Source: Streptomyces sp. WMMB 322 (GTDB lineage: Bacteria > Actinomycetota > Actinomycetes > Streptomycetales > Streptomycetaceae). From it: a stretch of DNA of 64,000 nucleotides. How positions within the stretch are numbered: position 1 is the first letter of the stretch; each line of letters begins with the position of its first letter. The notes under the pieces were generated by a model. That model was not told the origin of the DNA. It saw nothing but the letters and a program-made list of their open reading frames with translations, and did not search any database. Position numbers and translations under genes: made by a program. Location: positions 1 through 64,000 of the forward strand of contig NZ_FMHI01000016.1 in assembly GCF_900090145.1 (NCBI RefSeq). Reading direction: 5' to 3'. This document shows, piece after piece, positions 48,592 through 56,722 of this stretch.

Positions 48592-49430
48592 AGGTCACCT
48601 GCCAACTGCTCGACAAGACGGGCCGACTCCTCGGTGTCCAGAGCCTGAGTCCGGATGATCCCATGACGTTGGGCGTAGACCCGAACTGCAGTGCGTTCGG
48701 TGATCACGCTGCTGACGCCTTGAGCTTCCGTATAGGCGACCAGGCGGCCATCTTTCGTCTCCAGCAACGTGATTGGGCCGAGCAGGCCGTTGTGCTCCCA
48801 GCGTGATGTCGGCATGACCTGGAGTGAAACGTTACGCAGTTTCGCCCTGTCCAACAGCCAGTCGAGTTGTGCCCTCATGACTGCACGTCCGCCGACCGGC
48901 CGTCGTAGCACGGCTTCTTCGATGACGAAGCTCGTAACCGGGGCGGAGTGATCGTCGAAAATGTGTGCCCTCTCCAGTCGGGCCGCTACGCGATCTTCAA
49001 TGGTGTCGTCTTCGAGAGGGGGACAGTGGCCCCGGATGAGTGCCCGTGCGTACTCCTCAGTCTGCAAGAGTCCTGGAACGGTGAGAGGCGCATAGGAGTA
49101 GAAGCTCGCGGCGTCCTTTTCCCAGCGTGCGAAGTCCCGGAAACGAGCGGGAAGAACGGACCGCTCGATGTCGTCCTGAACCGCCTTCAGCAACCCGCGC
49201 GCGTCCAGTACCCGCTCCACCCCGTCGATGAACTGCGGTTTCGGCGCTCGCCGTCCCCGCTCGACGGAGGAGACCAAGTCGACGCCGTAGCCGATTCGTT
49301 CGCCCAGTTCGGGCTGTGTCAGTCCCGCCCGTTCCCGGAGGAACTTGATCTGCCTGCCGATCGCCCTCAGCAGCGGATCGACGGTGTCTCCGGTCTCGGT
49401 CCGCTGCGCTGCGTGTTCGCCCTCGGTCAT
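48588..49430 (-). CDS. XRE-family regulator with DUF5753 domain
   Basis: A 280-residue protein. Residues about 20-80 are a helix-turn-helix (LRERAGLTQPELGERIGYGVDLVSSVERG); residues about 95-275 are a DUF5753 domain (VPGLLQTEEYARALI, RRPVGGRAVMRAQLDWLL, VSLQVMPTSRWEH). Hundreds of such proteins, paired with DUF397 proteins and RsbW-like ATPases, occur in streptomycetes and control development or antibiotics in some cases. GAAGGGGG upstream supports the ATG. It is divergent from the ATPase gene; a palindrome between them is a candidate operator. GC content is visibly lower than in the flanking core genes. Confidence 0.9.
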   Translation of the reverse strand: MTEGEHAAQRTETGDTVDPLLRAIGRQIKFLRERAGLTQPELGERIGYGVDLVSSVERGRRAPKPQFIDGVERVLDARGLLKAVQDDIERSVLPARFRDFARWEKDAASFYSYAPLTVPGLLQTEEYARALIRGHCPPLEDDTIEDRVAARLERAHIFDDHSAPVTSFVIEEAVLRRPVGGRAVMRAQLDWLLDRAKLRNVSLQVMPTSRWEHNGLLGPITLLETKDGRLVAYTEAQGVSSVITERTAVRVYAQRHGIIRTQALDTEESARLVEQLAGDL

Positions 49431-49560
49431 GCGGCGCCACCCCCTTCGTGCCCGTACTCAACGGGGGTGCGGCGGCCCCGTCACTGCTGACGCGGGGTAC
49501 AGCACCGCGGACGCTTCGGTACGGCCGCACCTCGTACCGGCCGACCCCCTCGACCGATTA

Positions 49561-49574
49561 TGTCCGGGCGGACA
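49561..49574. promoter_or_regulatory. candidate operator palindrome between XRE and ATPase genes
   Basis: TGTCCG-GG-CGGACA is a perfect palindrome. Its right arm overlaps GACACT (49571-49576), a possible -10 of the ATPase gene. Confidence 0.5.
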
Positions 49575-49585
49575 CTCTCTGTGAC

Positions 49586-50053
49586 GTGAAAACCGAGATC
49601 GCCCCGACCGAAATCAGCGCTCCCGTCCACGAGTTCGCGCAGCTGTTCAGTTCGACTCCCCGTGGTGCCCGGCTCGCCCGTCTGATGGGAACCGAACAAC
49701 TGGCGGCGTGGGGCTGGCCGTACGACGACGAGGTCTCCCGGACGGGCACGCTGCTCATCGCGGAACTGGCCGCCAACGCCGCCACGCACGGCCGTGTGCC
49801 AGGACGCAGCTTCCGGTTGCGCCTGCTGACCGGCCCCGGTCTGCTGCTGCCCGGCACCCTCCGGATCGAAGTCGCCGATGCGCGGGACGAGTTCGGGGCC
49901 ATGGCGCCCGAACCGCTCGCGCCGGACGCCGAGTCGGGCCGCGGCCTACTGCTCGTCGACTCGCTCGCGCACCGCTGGGGCGTCTCCCCGAGGGACCCGT
50001 CGGGGAAGACGGTGTGGGCCGAGCTGAGTCTCGGCGCGGCCGGCGGTCTGTGA
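49586..50053 (+). CDS. RsbW-like ATP-binding protein (HATPase_c_2)
   Basis: A 155-residue single-domain protein of the anti-sigma-factor-like ATPase group. The N-box is LIAELAANAATHG, and the G1/G2 region is RIEVADARDEFG and ESGRGLLLVDSLAHRWGV. The GTG at 49586 is the first start fitting the domain and lies 10 nt after a GACACT hexamer. Divergent orientation from XRE/DUF397 is the typical arrangement in streptomycetes, where the three form a small regulatory unit. It may bind and hold a sigma factor or anti-anti-sigma factor; none is adjacent. Confidence 0.85.
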   Translation: MKTEIAPTEISAPVHEFAQLFSSTPRGARLARLMGTEQLAAWGWPYDDEVSRTGTLLIAELAANAATHGRVPGRSFRLRLLTGPGLLLPGTLRIEVADARDEFGAMAPEPLAPDAESGRGLLLVDSLAHRWGVSPRDPSGKTVWAELSLGAAGGL

Positions 50054-50064
50054 GCCCGACGGAA

Positions 50065-50097
50065 AATGCTCACAGGTGCTGCCGGGCTGTAAGCATT
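50065..50097 (+). terminator. AT-rich hairpin after the ATPase gene
   Basis: AATGCT-C-ACAG can pair with CTGT-A-AGCATT (10 of 11 pairs) 12 nt after the stop codon. It may end the ATPase transcript. Confidence 0.4.
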
Positions 50098-50193
50098 CTC
50101 CTCCGTCCTCGCCCGCGTCCGCACGGCAGTTGGCCGCGTCAGGTACGACTACGATGGCGCCGGTTCCGCAGGCGCACACAACGGGGGGACGCC

Positions 50194-52279
50194 GTGGCCG
50201 GGTTCGACCCGCAACACTTCTCGCTGATCAACGACGAACCCGTCACCGACGCGCAAGGGGATCTGCTGGGCGCCCGCGACCCCGCCGCGCAACTCGCCAA
50301 GCTGCTGGTCGACTCCCGCCGTTCCACGCCCCTCACCCTGGCGGTCGACGCCGGATGGGGGACGGGCAAGAGCAGCCTGATGCGCCTGGTGGACACGGAG
50401 TTGACGCAGGTCCACGGAGTGCGCACGGTCTGGTACAACGCCTGGACCTCGACCGGCGCGGACGTCCTCGAAGGTCTGATCAAGTCGGTTCTGATGCGTT
50501 TCGACAAACGGGTCCTGCGCCGGACCGTCCCAGCGCATCTCCGACCGCGGGACCCTCCTGAGACTGATCCGCGCCTCGTTCCTGCTGGCAGGCGGCCTGT
50601 TCGGGCTGAGCCCCATGGTGAACGAGCTGTGGAAGGGAATGTCCGGGAGCCCGCAGGCCCGTAACGAGATGCGGGACGCGATCAGGGAAGCGGTGCGGGA
50701 GCGGGTCGAGACCGGCGAGTTCTCGCCCAAGCAGCTTCTGGTCGTCTTCATCGACGACCTGGACCGCTGCTCGGAGGAGACGGTTCTCGCGGTGTGCGAG
50801 GCCGTGAAGGTGTATCTGGACGTGCCCGGCGTGGCGTTCGTCATCGGGTGCGACCGCTCGGCGCTCGCATCCAACGGTCTGCTGCGCGACCTGTCGCCCG
50901 CCGGGTCGGCGTTCATGGAGAAGATCTTCCAGACGACCTACCGGATTCCCGTGCCGGACGGTACGGGAATCGAGGACTTCATCCACCGCTGTGCCCAGCG
51001 GTCCGGCATCCAGCCGGTGCTGAACGCCGACGTGGTCTCCGTGATCGCCGAGCGCTCCGGGCGCAATCCGCGGCGGATCAAGAAGCTCATCAACGGGTTC
51101 GTGCTGGAGGTCGGACTCAACCCGCTGTGGCGGGACTTCGTGCGCGAGGACGCGCGAAGCGTGGTCAGCACCCTGGTGCTCCAGCACTTCTACACCGACT
51201 TCTACCGGATGCTGGTCGACAGCGGAAGCGACGCCGCCAGCCCCTTCGGCGACGTCCTCACCGAGTTCCAGACCTACCGCAAAGTCCGCCTCCGGCTTCG
51301 GCTGCGGCCCCGCCAGGTGGAGGACGGCGTAGCGAGCGACGAGGAGGTCTCGCGCTTCTTCGCGCAGCACGAGGTGCGGCAGCCCTCGCTCACCGACACG
51401 GACACCTGGAGCGAGAACCTGGAGGAGCTGGAGCGGGAACTGCCCAGAGAATTCCCGGTCCTGGTCGCCGACCGCGGATTCACCTCGCTCGTCGACGAGT
51501 TGGAGCGGCAGCCCCGGTACGAGGAGCTGATCCAGCGACTGCGTCAGCGCCCCTCGCCGGTCGACGAGCTGGAGCAGCCGCAGGCGTACGGGCAGGTGAT
51601 CCAGTCGCTGTGGCAGCAGCAACTGCGCCCCACCGCGGAACAAGGCGCACCGGTGCCGGCTCAGCAGTACCAGGGCGCGTACCAGCCGCAGCCCTACCCG
51701 GGCTCGCCGTACCCGGGGCCCCCGTATCCGGTGTCCCCCTACTCGGCGTCCCCGTACTCGGGCCCCTCGTACCCGGGGTCCCCGTACCCGGGGTCCCCGT
51801 ACCCGGTGCCTCAGTACGGGGCCGAGCCTCCCCTCTCGGACCTTTCGAGGGCACGCGCCGCCCAACCACTCGCGGACATGCGCATCCTGTGGATCGACGA
51901 CAACCCTGCCAGTGTCGAGACGGAGGCCCAGGCGATGCGCCGGGCGGGGGCGTCCGTCGAGGTGGTCGAGAACCGGGCGGAGGCGGAGCGGCAGCTCGCG
52001 GCCGGTGACCACGATCTGCTGATCTCCGACATCGCGCGCGGCGCGGGCCGCGAGGCCGGGTTCAACGATGCCGAAGGTCTCCGCCGCGGCGACTACTACA
52101 AGGGCCCCCTGATCTTCTACACGGGCCGGGTCACCCCGGCGCGGCAGGCACAGGCCGAGCAGCTGGACGCGGGGATCACGGCGAGCCCGGACAAGCTGCA
52201 GCAGCTCGTCGCCGACGCCGCTCAGGAGCGCCGGTCGCGGACGTCTCCGGCGGCCGGGCCCGGCGACTCGACCGCGTAG
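50194..52279 (+). pseudogene. KAP-family P-loop NTPase fused to receiver-like domain, frameshifted
   Basis: Two adjacent frames encode one protein. The first (GTG at 50194, GGGGGG upstream) has KAP Walker A AGWGTGKSS with lysine 59 and WYNAWTSTGADVLEGLIKS, then loses similarity near FDKRVLRR and stops at 50664. The other frame resumes with a hydrophobic segment (LIRASFLLAGGLFGL), Walker B VVFIDDLDRC and DRSALASNG. Removing one C from CCC at 50529-50531 restores a continuous protein of about 694 residues. A Tyr/Pro linker (about 500-540) joins the NTPase to a receiver-like domain (562-685; ILWIDDNP, LLISDIARG, IFYTGR). KAP proteins include PifA, which excludes phage T7. Membrane-linked defence or signalling is plausible. 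The frameshift is either real decay or a sequencing error. Confidence 0.82.
51695..51814 (+). repeat. eight tandem 15-bp repeats encoding a Tyr/Pro linker
   Basis: Eight pentapeptides (YPGSP, YPGPP, YPVSP, YSASP, YSGPS, YPGSP, YPGSP, YPVPQ) are encoded by related 15-bp units such as TACCCGGGGTCCCCG. In-frame copy changes would alter linker length without breaking the frame. Confidence 0.9.
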
Positions 52280-52600
52280 CGGGTTCGCAGCCCCCGAAGT
52301 GCCGTTCGCGCCTTGCGACGGCGGACGGCGCGGCGAGGCGGCCGTCCCCAGCGACGTGGCCCGTGGCGTGTGGAGTCGGCATGCCGCCGGCGGCGGAGGG
52401 ACCAGCGGTCACGCGGTCCCTCCCGCGTCCTGGGAGATCTGTTCAGGGGTGTGGCGTTCGTCTAATCTGTGGCTCGCTCGGAGCCGGCGGCCCGGACCCG
52501 GCTGGCGGGGAGGCCGCCCCCGGATCGCCGGGAGCGGGCCGCGCCTGATCGGTGGCGCACGGCGCGGTACGGGCGCGCAGACGAACGGGGGAGAGGCGCC
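52280..52600 (+). other. intergenic region before the Ser/Thr kinase gene
   Basis: A 321-bp gap without a supported gene. TAATCT at 52463-52468 is the only promoter-like hexamer, and its -35 region (TGTTCA, 17 nt upstream) is poor. A strong ribosome site (GGGGGAGAGG) precedes the kinase ATG. Confidence 0.45.
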
Positions 52601-54709
52601 ATGTCTCAACTGGACCGTGGCGGTCCGGCGGTTCCGCCTGTCAGCCCTGGGCCGGGGTGGCCGACGACTCCGCCTCCGCACCGGCCGCTGGGGACCGGCG
52701 ATCCGCGCGAGGCCGGTCCGTACCGGCTGGAGGCGGTGCTGGGTGCGGGCGGGATGGGCCGTGTGTACCTGGGGCGTACACCGGCGGGCAGTGAGGTGGC
52801 GGTCAAGCTCGTGCACCGCGAGTACGCGGGTGACCGGGCCTTCCGCAAGCGCTTCGAGCAGGAGGTGGCCGCCGCCGGGCGGGTCCAGGGGCTGTACACC
52901 GTGCCGGTGGTCGACGCGGACCTTCAGGCCGAGGAGCCCTGGCTGGCCACGGCCTACGTTCCCGGGCCGTCGTTGCAGGACGCCGTGGACGACGAGGGTC
53001 CGCTGCCGGAGGCGGCGGCGCTGGGTCTTGTCGCCAAGGTGGCCGAGGCCCTGCAGTCCATCCATGCCGCCGGTGTGATCCACCGTGACCTGAAGCCTTC
53101 CAACATCATCCTCACCGCCGAGGGGCCCAAGGTCATCGACTTCGGCATCGCGCGGGCCGCGGACGTCACCTCGGTGACCGGTACGGGAATGCGCGCGGGA
53201 ACGCCCGGGTACATGGCGCCCGAGTACATCCGCGGGCATGAACTGACCGAAGCCGTCGACGTCTTCGCCCTCGGACTCGTCGCGCACTTCGCAGTCACCG
53301 CACGCCTCGCCTTCGGCGGCGGCAGCGCCCACGGCGTCACCTACCGCATCCTCGAACAGGAACCCGACCTCGACGGCTGCCCCGCGCCCGTCCGCACGGT
53401 CGCCGCGCGCTGCCTGGCGAAGGACCCGCAGCAGCGACCCGACCCCGCCGCCGTCATCCAGCTCTGTCGCGGGAATCCGGCGCCGGAAGCGACCGTCGTC
53501 GACGTCCACTCTGCTCCGACCCGGCCCGCCCACTCCGCGGTGCCCGCGCCGCCTCCGACGAAGCAGGACCCGGAAGAGGCGGCACCGTCCCGGCCGGCGA
53601 GCCCTTCCCCGCCGGTCGGGTACTCCCCGTTCGCCGCCCTTGCCGCGCCCTTGCGGAGAGGGCGAGGCGGCGCAGGGGCAGGCGGGGTCGTCCTCGGGCT
53701 CGTCCTCGTTCTGGCCGTCGTACTCACCGTCTTCCTCGTGCCCTGGGGCGGCACCGGCGGGGACTCGCCTCCCTGGCTGAAGCCCACGGTCACGCTCACG
53801 GGCCCCGGGGACTCGGCCGCGGACGTGGCGTTCAGCCCGGACGGCAGGACGCTCGCCGCAGGCGTTCAGCAGGGCAAGTTGCGGCTGTGGGACGTGGCGA
53901 CCCGCAAGCAGCGCGCCACCCTCGAGCAGCGCGACGAACGCGGCGAGGAGCAGCTCCAGAGGATTTCCTCCGTCGAGTTCAGCCCCGACGGCAAGGTGCT
54001 CGCCGGAGCGGCCGGCGACCACACGGTGGGACTGTGGGACCTGGCCGGGCGCCGACAGGTCGCCACCTTCGAGGCGAGCCCCACGGATCAGGTCAGGGAC
54101 ATCGCGTTCAGCCCGGACGGCAAGGTCCTCGCCACCGGCAGCGAGGACGGCAAGGTGCGGCTGTGGGACGTAGACAGCAGCGAGACCCGCCGCATCGCCA
54201 CACTGGATCACGGCCAGCCGGTGTGGAACGTCGTCTTCAGCCCGGACGGCGGGACGGTGGCGTCCGCGGCCTACGACCCCGCCGGCAGCTCCCTGCACAC
54301 GGCGATGCTGTGGGACGTGGCCGACCACACATCCGCCCACGCCCTCCGCCATCCCAAGAGTGTCGCCGGTGTGGCGTTCGGCAAGGACGGCACCACCCTG
54401 TTCACCGTCGGTTCGGACGACAGGATCAGACAGTGGGACGTGAACAGCGGCCGTGAAAAAGACCCCTTGGCCGAAGGCGGATTCACCTCCGCGGACGGCG
54501 TCGTCTCCAGCTCGGACGGCAAGACGCTCGCGACCTTCGCGTGGACCGAGGCGCGGCTGTGGAATCCGGACGACGGAACACCGCGGGCCGTCCTGACGGG
54601 CCACAAGGACAGCGTGGAGAGCGTGGCCGTCAGTCCGGGGGGCGGGCTCGTCGCGACCACGGCGAGGGACGGCAAGCTGCGCATGTGGAAGGTCCCGAAG
54701 GCCGGTTGA
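52601..54709 (+). CDS. membrane Ser/Thr protein kinase with extracellular WD40 propeller
   Basis: A 702-residue Hanks-type kinase. The kinase domain (about 40-300) has GAGGMGRVYLGR, catalytic Lys69 (VAVKLV), HRDLKPSN with Asp163, DFG with Asp180 and the activation-loop end GTPGYMAPEYIRG. A Pro-rich linker leads to one transmembrane helix (about 362-384), placing the rest outside. Seven WD40 blades follow (AFSPDG and LRLWDV motifs repeat), enough for a closed propeller that could sense a ligand or protein outside the cell. GGGGGAGAGG upstream supports the ATG at 52601. No phosphatase or substrate gene is adjacent. This is one of the longer bacterial eukaryote-like kinases, with a complete sensor in one chain. 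Confidence 0.92.
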   Translation: MSQLDRGGPAVPPVSPGPGWPTTPPPHRPLGTGDPREAGPYRLEAVLGAGGMGRVYLGRTPAGSEVAVKLVHREYAGDRAFRKRFEQEVAAAGRVQGLYTVPVVDADLQAEEPWLATAYVPGPSLQDAVDDEGPLPEAAALGLVAKVAEALQSIHAAGVIHRDLKPSNIILTAEGPKVIDFGIARAADVTSVTGTGMRAGTPGYMAPEYIRGHELTEAVDVFALGLVAHFAVTARLAFGGGSAHGVTYRILEQEPDLDGCPAPVRTVAARCLAKDPQQRPDPAAVIQLCRGNPAPEATVVDVHSAPTRPAHSAVPAPPPTKQDPEEAAPSRPASPSPPVGYSPFAALAAPLRRGRGGAGAGGVVLGLVLVLAVVLTVFLVPWGGTGGDSPPWLKPTVTLTGPGDSAADVAFSPDGRTLAAGVQQGKLRLWDVATRKQRATLEQRDERGEEQLQRISSVEFSPDGKVLAGAAGDHTVGLWDLAGRRQVATFEASPTDQVRDIAFSPDGKVLATGSEDGKVRLWDVDSSETRRIATLDHGQPVWNVVFSPDGGTVASAAYDPAGSSLHTAMLWDVADHTSAHALRHPKSVAGVAFGKDGTTLFTVGSDDRIRQWDVNSGREKDPLAEGGFTSADGVVSSSDGKTLATFAWTEARLWNPDDGTPRAVLTGHKDSVESVAVSPGGGLVATTARDGKLRMWKVPKAG

Positions 54710-54793
54710 GCCGAGGGAGCCGGGGCGCGCGGCCGGGCACCCGCCCCAACCGCAGGGCCGGCGAAGGAACTTGTGCGCGGCAGAGCTGACACG

Positions 54794-54846
54794 GGGCGTC
54801 AAGTGCTGCGCCGAACGGGAACTTTGACGCGACGGGCGTCAAGTGC
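54794..54846. repeat. duplicated 13-mer with alternative hairpins
   Basis: GGGCGTCAAGTGC occurs at 54794-54806 and 54834-54846. TTGACGC at 54824-54830 can pair with the GCGTCAA of either copy but not both, in the gap between convergent genes. Confidence 0.6.
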
Positions 54847-54856
54847 CCCCGCGGCG

Positions 54857-55879
54857 CTACGGCTTGACGGACCTGTAGAAGTGCTGGGCGCCCTTGTGCA
54901 GGGGCAGCGGTGCCGTGTAGATCGCGGTGCGCCGGTCGACCTTCTGCGCCGCGTGGACCTTCTCGCCGATCCGGTCGCGGCTGTTGAGCGCCGCCCGCGT
55001 CATGCCTTCGGTGAGGGCGGTGTCCGTACGGTCCGTGGTGACCAGCAGGTTGGCCACTGCCACGGTGTCGACGGGCTCGCCCTGCTGAATGGCCGGGTAG
55101 GCGTCGGGCGGCATCACGGCGGCACGGTAGTGGCGCGTCTCGGGTTCGAGGGCGTGGAGCTTCTCCACCAGATCGCCGAGCTGTACGAGCTGGATGTTGG
55201 TTCTCGCCGACAGGTTCTCGATGGCGGCGGTCGGCAGGCCACCGGACCAGAAGAACGCGTCGATCTTGCCCTTCTCCAGCAGGTCTGGCATACGGTCGAT
55301 CCCCTGGTGCACGGTGTGCACGTCCTTGTCGACGTCCAGACCGGCCGCCCGCAGCAGCCTTCCCGCGATGAGGTTCACCCCGGACCGCTCCTGGCCGACG
55401 CCGACCCGCATCCCCTTGAGGTCCTTGGCGCTGCGCACACCCGAACCGGCCGGTACGACGAGCTGCAGGTAGTCGTCGTACAGCCGGGCGCACGCGCGCA
55501 GGCGGTCGGCGCCCGGTTCCTTGCGGTCGCGGTACGTGGCGACCGCGTCCGAGGCGGCGATGGTGAAGGAGGCCTTGCCGGAGGTCACCAGGTCGAGGTT
55601 CTGCACCGAGCCCTGGCTGCTGCGCAACCGCAGTTGCACATCGGGCAGTTCGTGGTGAAGGCGGTCCTGGAGGAGGGAGCCGTAGCGCGCGTACACACCC
55701 GTGGACACGCCGGTGGCGAAGGTGACGGTGCCGCTGGGGGCGGCGGTGCCGCCGGGCACCAGCCACCACACCAGCACCCCGAGCACGGCGACCACAGCCG
55801 TGCCCGCGCGCAGCAGGTGCCGTCTGCCCATGCGGAGGCCGCCGCTCAGGCGGCGCGCTGTACGTCGGAGGCTCACCAT
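54857..55879 (-). CDS. TAXI-family TRAP-type solute-binding protein, orphan
   Basis: A 340-residue protein of the TAXI (TRAP-associated extracytoplasmic immunogenic) family. A basic N-terminus is followed by one hydrophobic segment (about 23-42, AGTAVVAVLGVLVWWLVPGG) that acts as a membrane anchor or uncleaved signal. The binding fold begins GTVTFATGVSTGVYARYGSLL and contains SSQGSVQNLDLVTSGKASF, DLKGMRVGVGQERSG and IDAFFWSGGLPTAAIENL. TAXI proteins feed TRAP permeases with carboxylates such as glutamate or 2-oxoglutarate, but no DctQM-type permease lies in the window. It may serve a distant permease or act as a sensor. An internal ATG at 55831 is an alternative start. Confidence 0.85.
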   Translation of the reverse strand: MVSLRRTARRLSGGLRMGRRHLLRAGTAVVAVLGVLVWWLVPGGTAAPSGTVTFATGVSTGVYARYGSLLQDRLHHELPDVQLRLRSSQGSVQNLDLVTSGKASFTIAASDAVATYRDRKEPGADRLRACARLYDDYLQLVVPAGSGVRSAKDLKGMRVGVGQERSGVNLIAGRLLRAAGLDVDKDVHTVHQGIDRMPDLLEKGKIDAFFWSGGLPTAAIENLSARTNIQLVQLGDLVEKLHALEPETRHYRAAVMPPDAYPAIQQGEPVDTVAVANLLVTTDRTDTALTEGMTRAALNSRDRIGEKVHAAQKVDRRTAIYTAPLPLHKGAQHFYRSVKP

Positions 55880-55955
55880 GGACGGCGATCGTGCCAGGCA
55901 CCGGCGCCGGACGCGAGGGCGGGGCCACGGTGCAGGGAGGAGGGGCGGGCGGCTC

Positions 55956-56546
55956 TCATCGTCGCCGCAGGCCGTGCAGCAGTTTCTCGACGGCGTCGGG
56001 GACGACGGCTTCCAGCTCCTGGCCGTCGAGCATCCCGCCGTTGGCCATGGCCGTCAGCCCGTGCAGCGTCGCGAGCGCCAGCAGGGCGAGGTGTTCGGGG
56101 TTGCCGGGCACCAGCTCCCCCGACTCCTGCGCGACGGAGATCACTTCGAGCGAGACGGCGAACGCCCGCTCCGCCGCGGCGCGCACGGACTCGGCACCCT
56201 CGCGGTGCTTGCCGGCGTACATCAGCTCCAGCAGGGCCGCGTGCCGCATGGCGAAGCGGACGTATGCGCGGGCGAGGGCCTGCAACCGGGCGGTGCATTC
56301 CGGCTCGGCGTCCCGCACGGCGGCGTCGAGGTCCTGGCCGAGGCGGACGAAACCGTCCTCGGCGAGCGCGTCCAGCAGCGCCTGCCGGTCGCCGAAGTGG
56401 CGCCGGGGTGCGGCGTGGCTGACGCCGGTCTCGCGGGCGAGCTCGCGGAGGGAGAGGGCGGTGACGCCGCGCTCGCGCACCGTGGCCTCGGCCCGTTCGA
56501 GAAGCGCGGCGCGGAGGTTTCCGTGGTGGTAGGAGCCGGCGCGCAT
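55956..56546 (-). CDS. TetR-family transcriptional regulator
   Basis: A 196-residue TetR-type regulator. The N-terminal helix-turn-helix covers residues about 5-52 (YHHGNLRAALLERAEATV, then LSLRELARETGVSHAAPRRHFGD). A TetR_C_33-like helical ligand domain follows, with YVRFAMRHAALLELMY. It is divergent from the SDR gene, and a perfect 34-bp inverted repeat lies between them next to the SDR promoter, so SDR is its probable target. Confidence 0.9.
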   Translation of the reverse strand: MRAGSYHHGNLRAALLERAEATVRERGVTALSLRELARETGVSHAAPRRHFGDRQALLDALAEDGFVRLGQDLDAAVRDAEPECTARLQALARAYVRFAMRHAALLELMYAGKHREGAESVRAAAERAFAVSLEVISVAQESGELVPGNPEHLALLALATLHGLTAMANGGMLDGQELEAVVPDAVEKLLHGLRRR

Positions 56547-56640
56547 GGCGGCAGAGTACTCGACCGCCGCGGTCGGCCCAGGTGGGTCCGGTTCGGTCCG
56601 GGCGTATCCCGGCAGCTCGCCGGGATCCCGGAGTTCCGGT

Positions 56641-56674
56641 GGCCGTGTTCCGCGCAGCCGCGCGGAACACGGCC
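56641..56674. promoter_or_regulatory. candidate TetR operator (15-bp inverted repeat)
   Basis: GGCCGTGTTCCGCGC and GCGCGGAACACGGCC are perfect inverted arms separated by AGCC. The element ends 13 bp before the -35 of the SDR promoter, in a divergent region where no terminator is expected. Confidence 0.6.
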
Positions 56675-56687
56675 CGGGTGGACGGGA

Positions 56688-56716
56688 TTGACGGCCATGT
56701 TGTCGGTGACTACATT
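56688..56716 (+). promoter_or_regulatory. near-consensus promoter of the SDR gene
   Basis: TTGACG (56688-56693), exactly 17 nt, then TACATT (56711-56716) is the best housekeeping-type promoter in the window. It ends 6 nt before the ATG at 56723, predicting a leaderless mRNA. Confidence 0.8.
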
Positions 56717-56722
56717 CCCGTC

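Noticed and set aside
51695-51814. Tandem 15-bp repeats read as a CRISPR-like array
   Set aside because: The units are contiguous, in frame, without spacers, and encode a Tyr/Pro linker.
56702-56716. TTGTCGGTG upstream of the SDR gene resembling the RecA-independent damage promoter
   Set aside because: No TAnnnT lies 8 nt downstream; TACATT starts only 2 nt after the motif and belongs to a standard TTGACG-N17 promoter.
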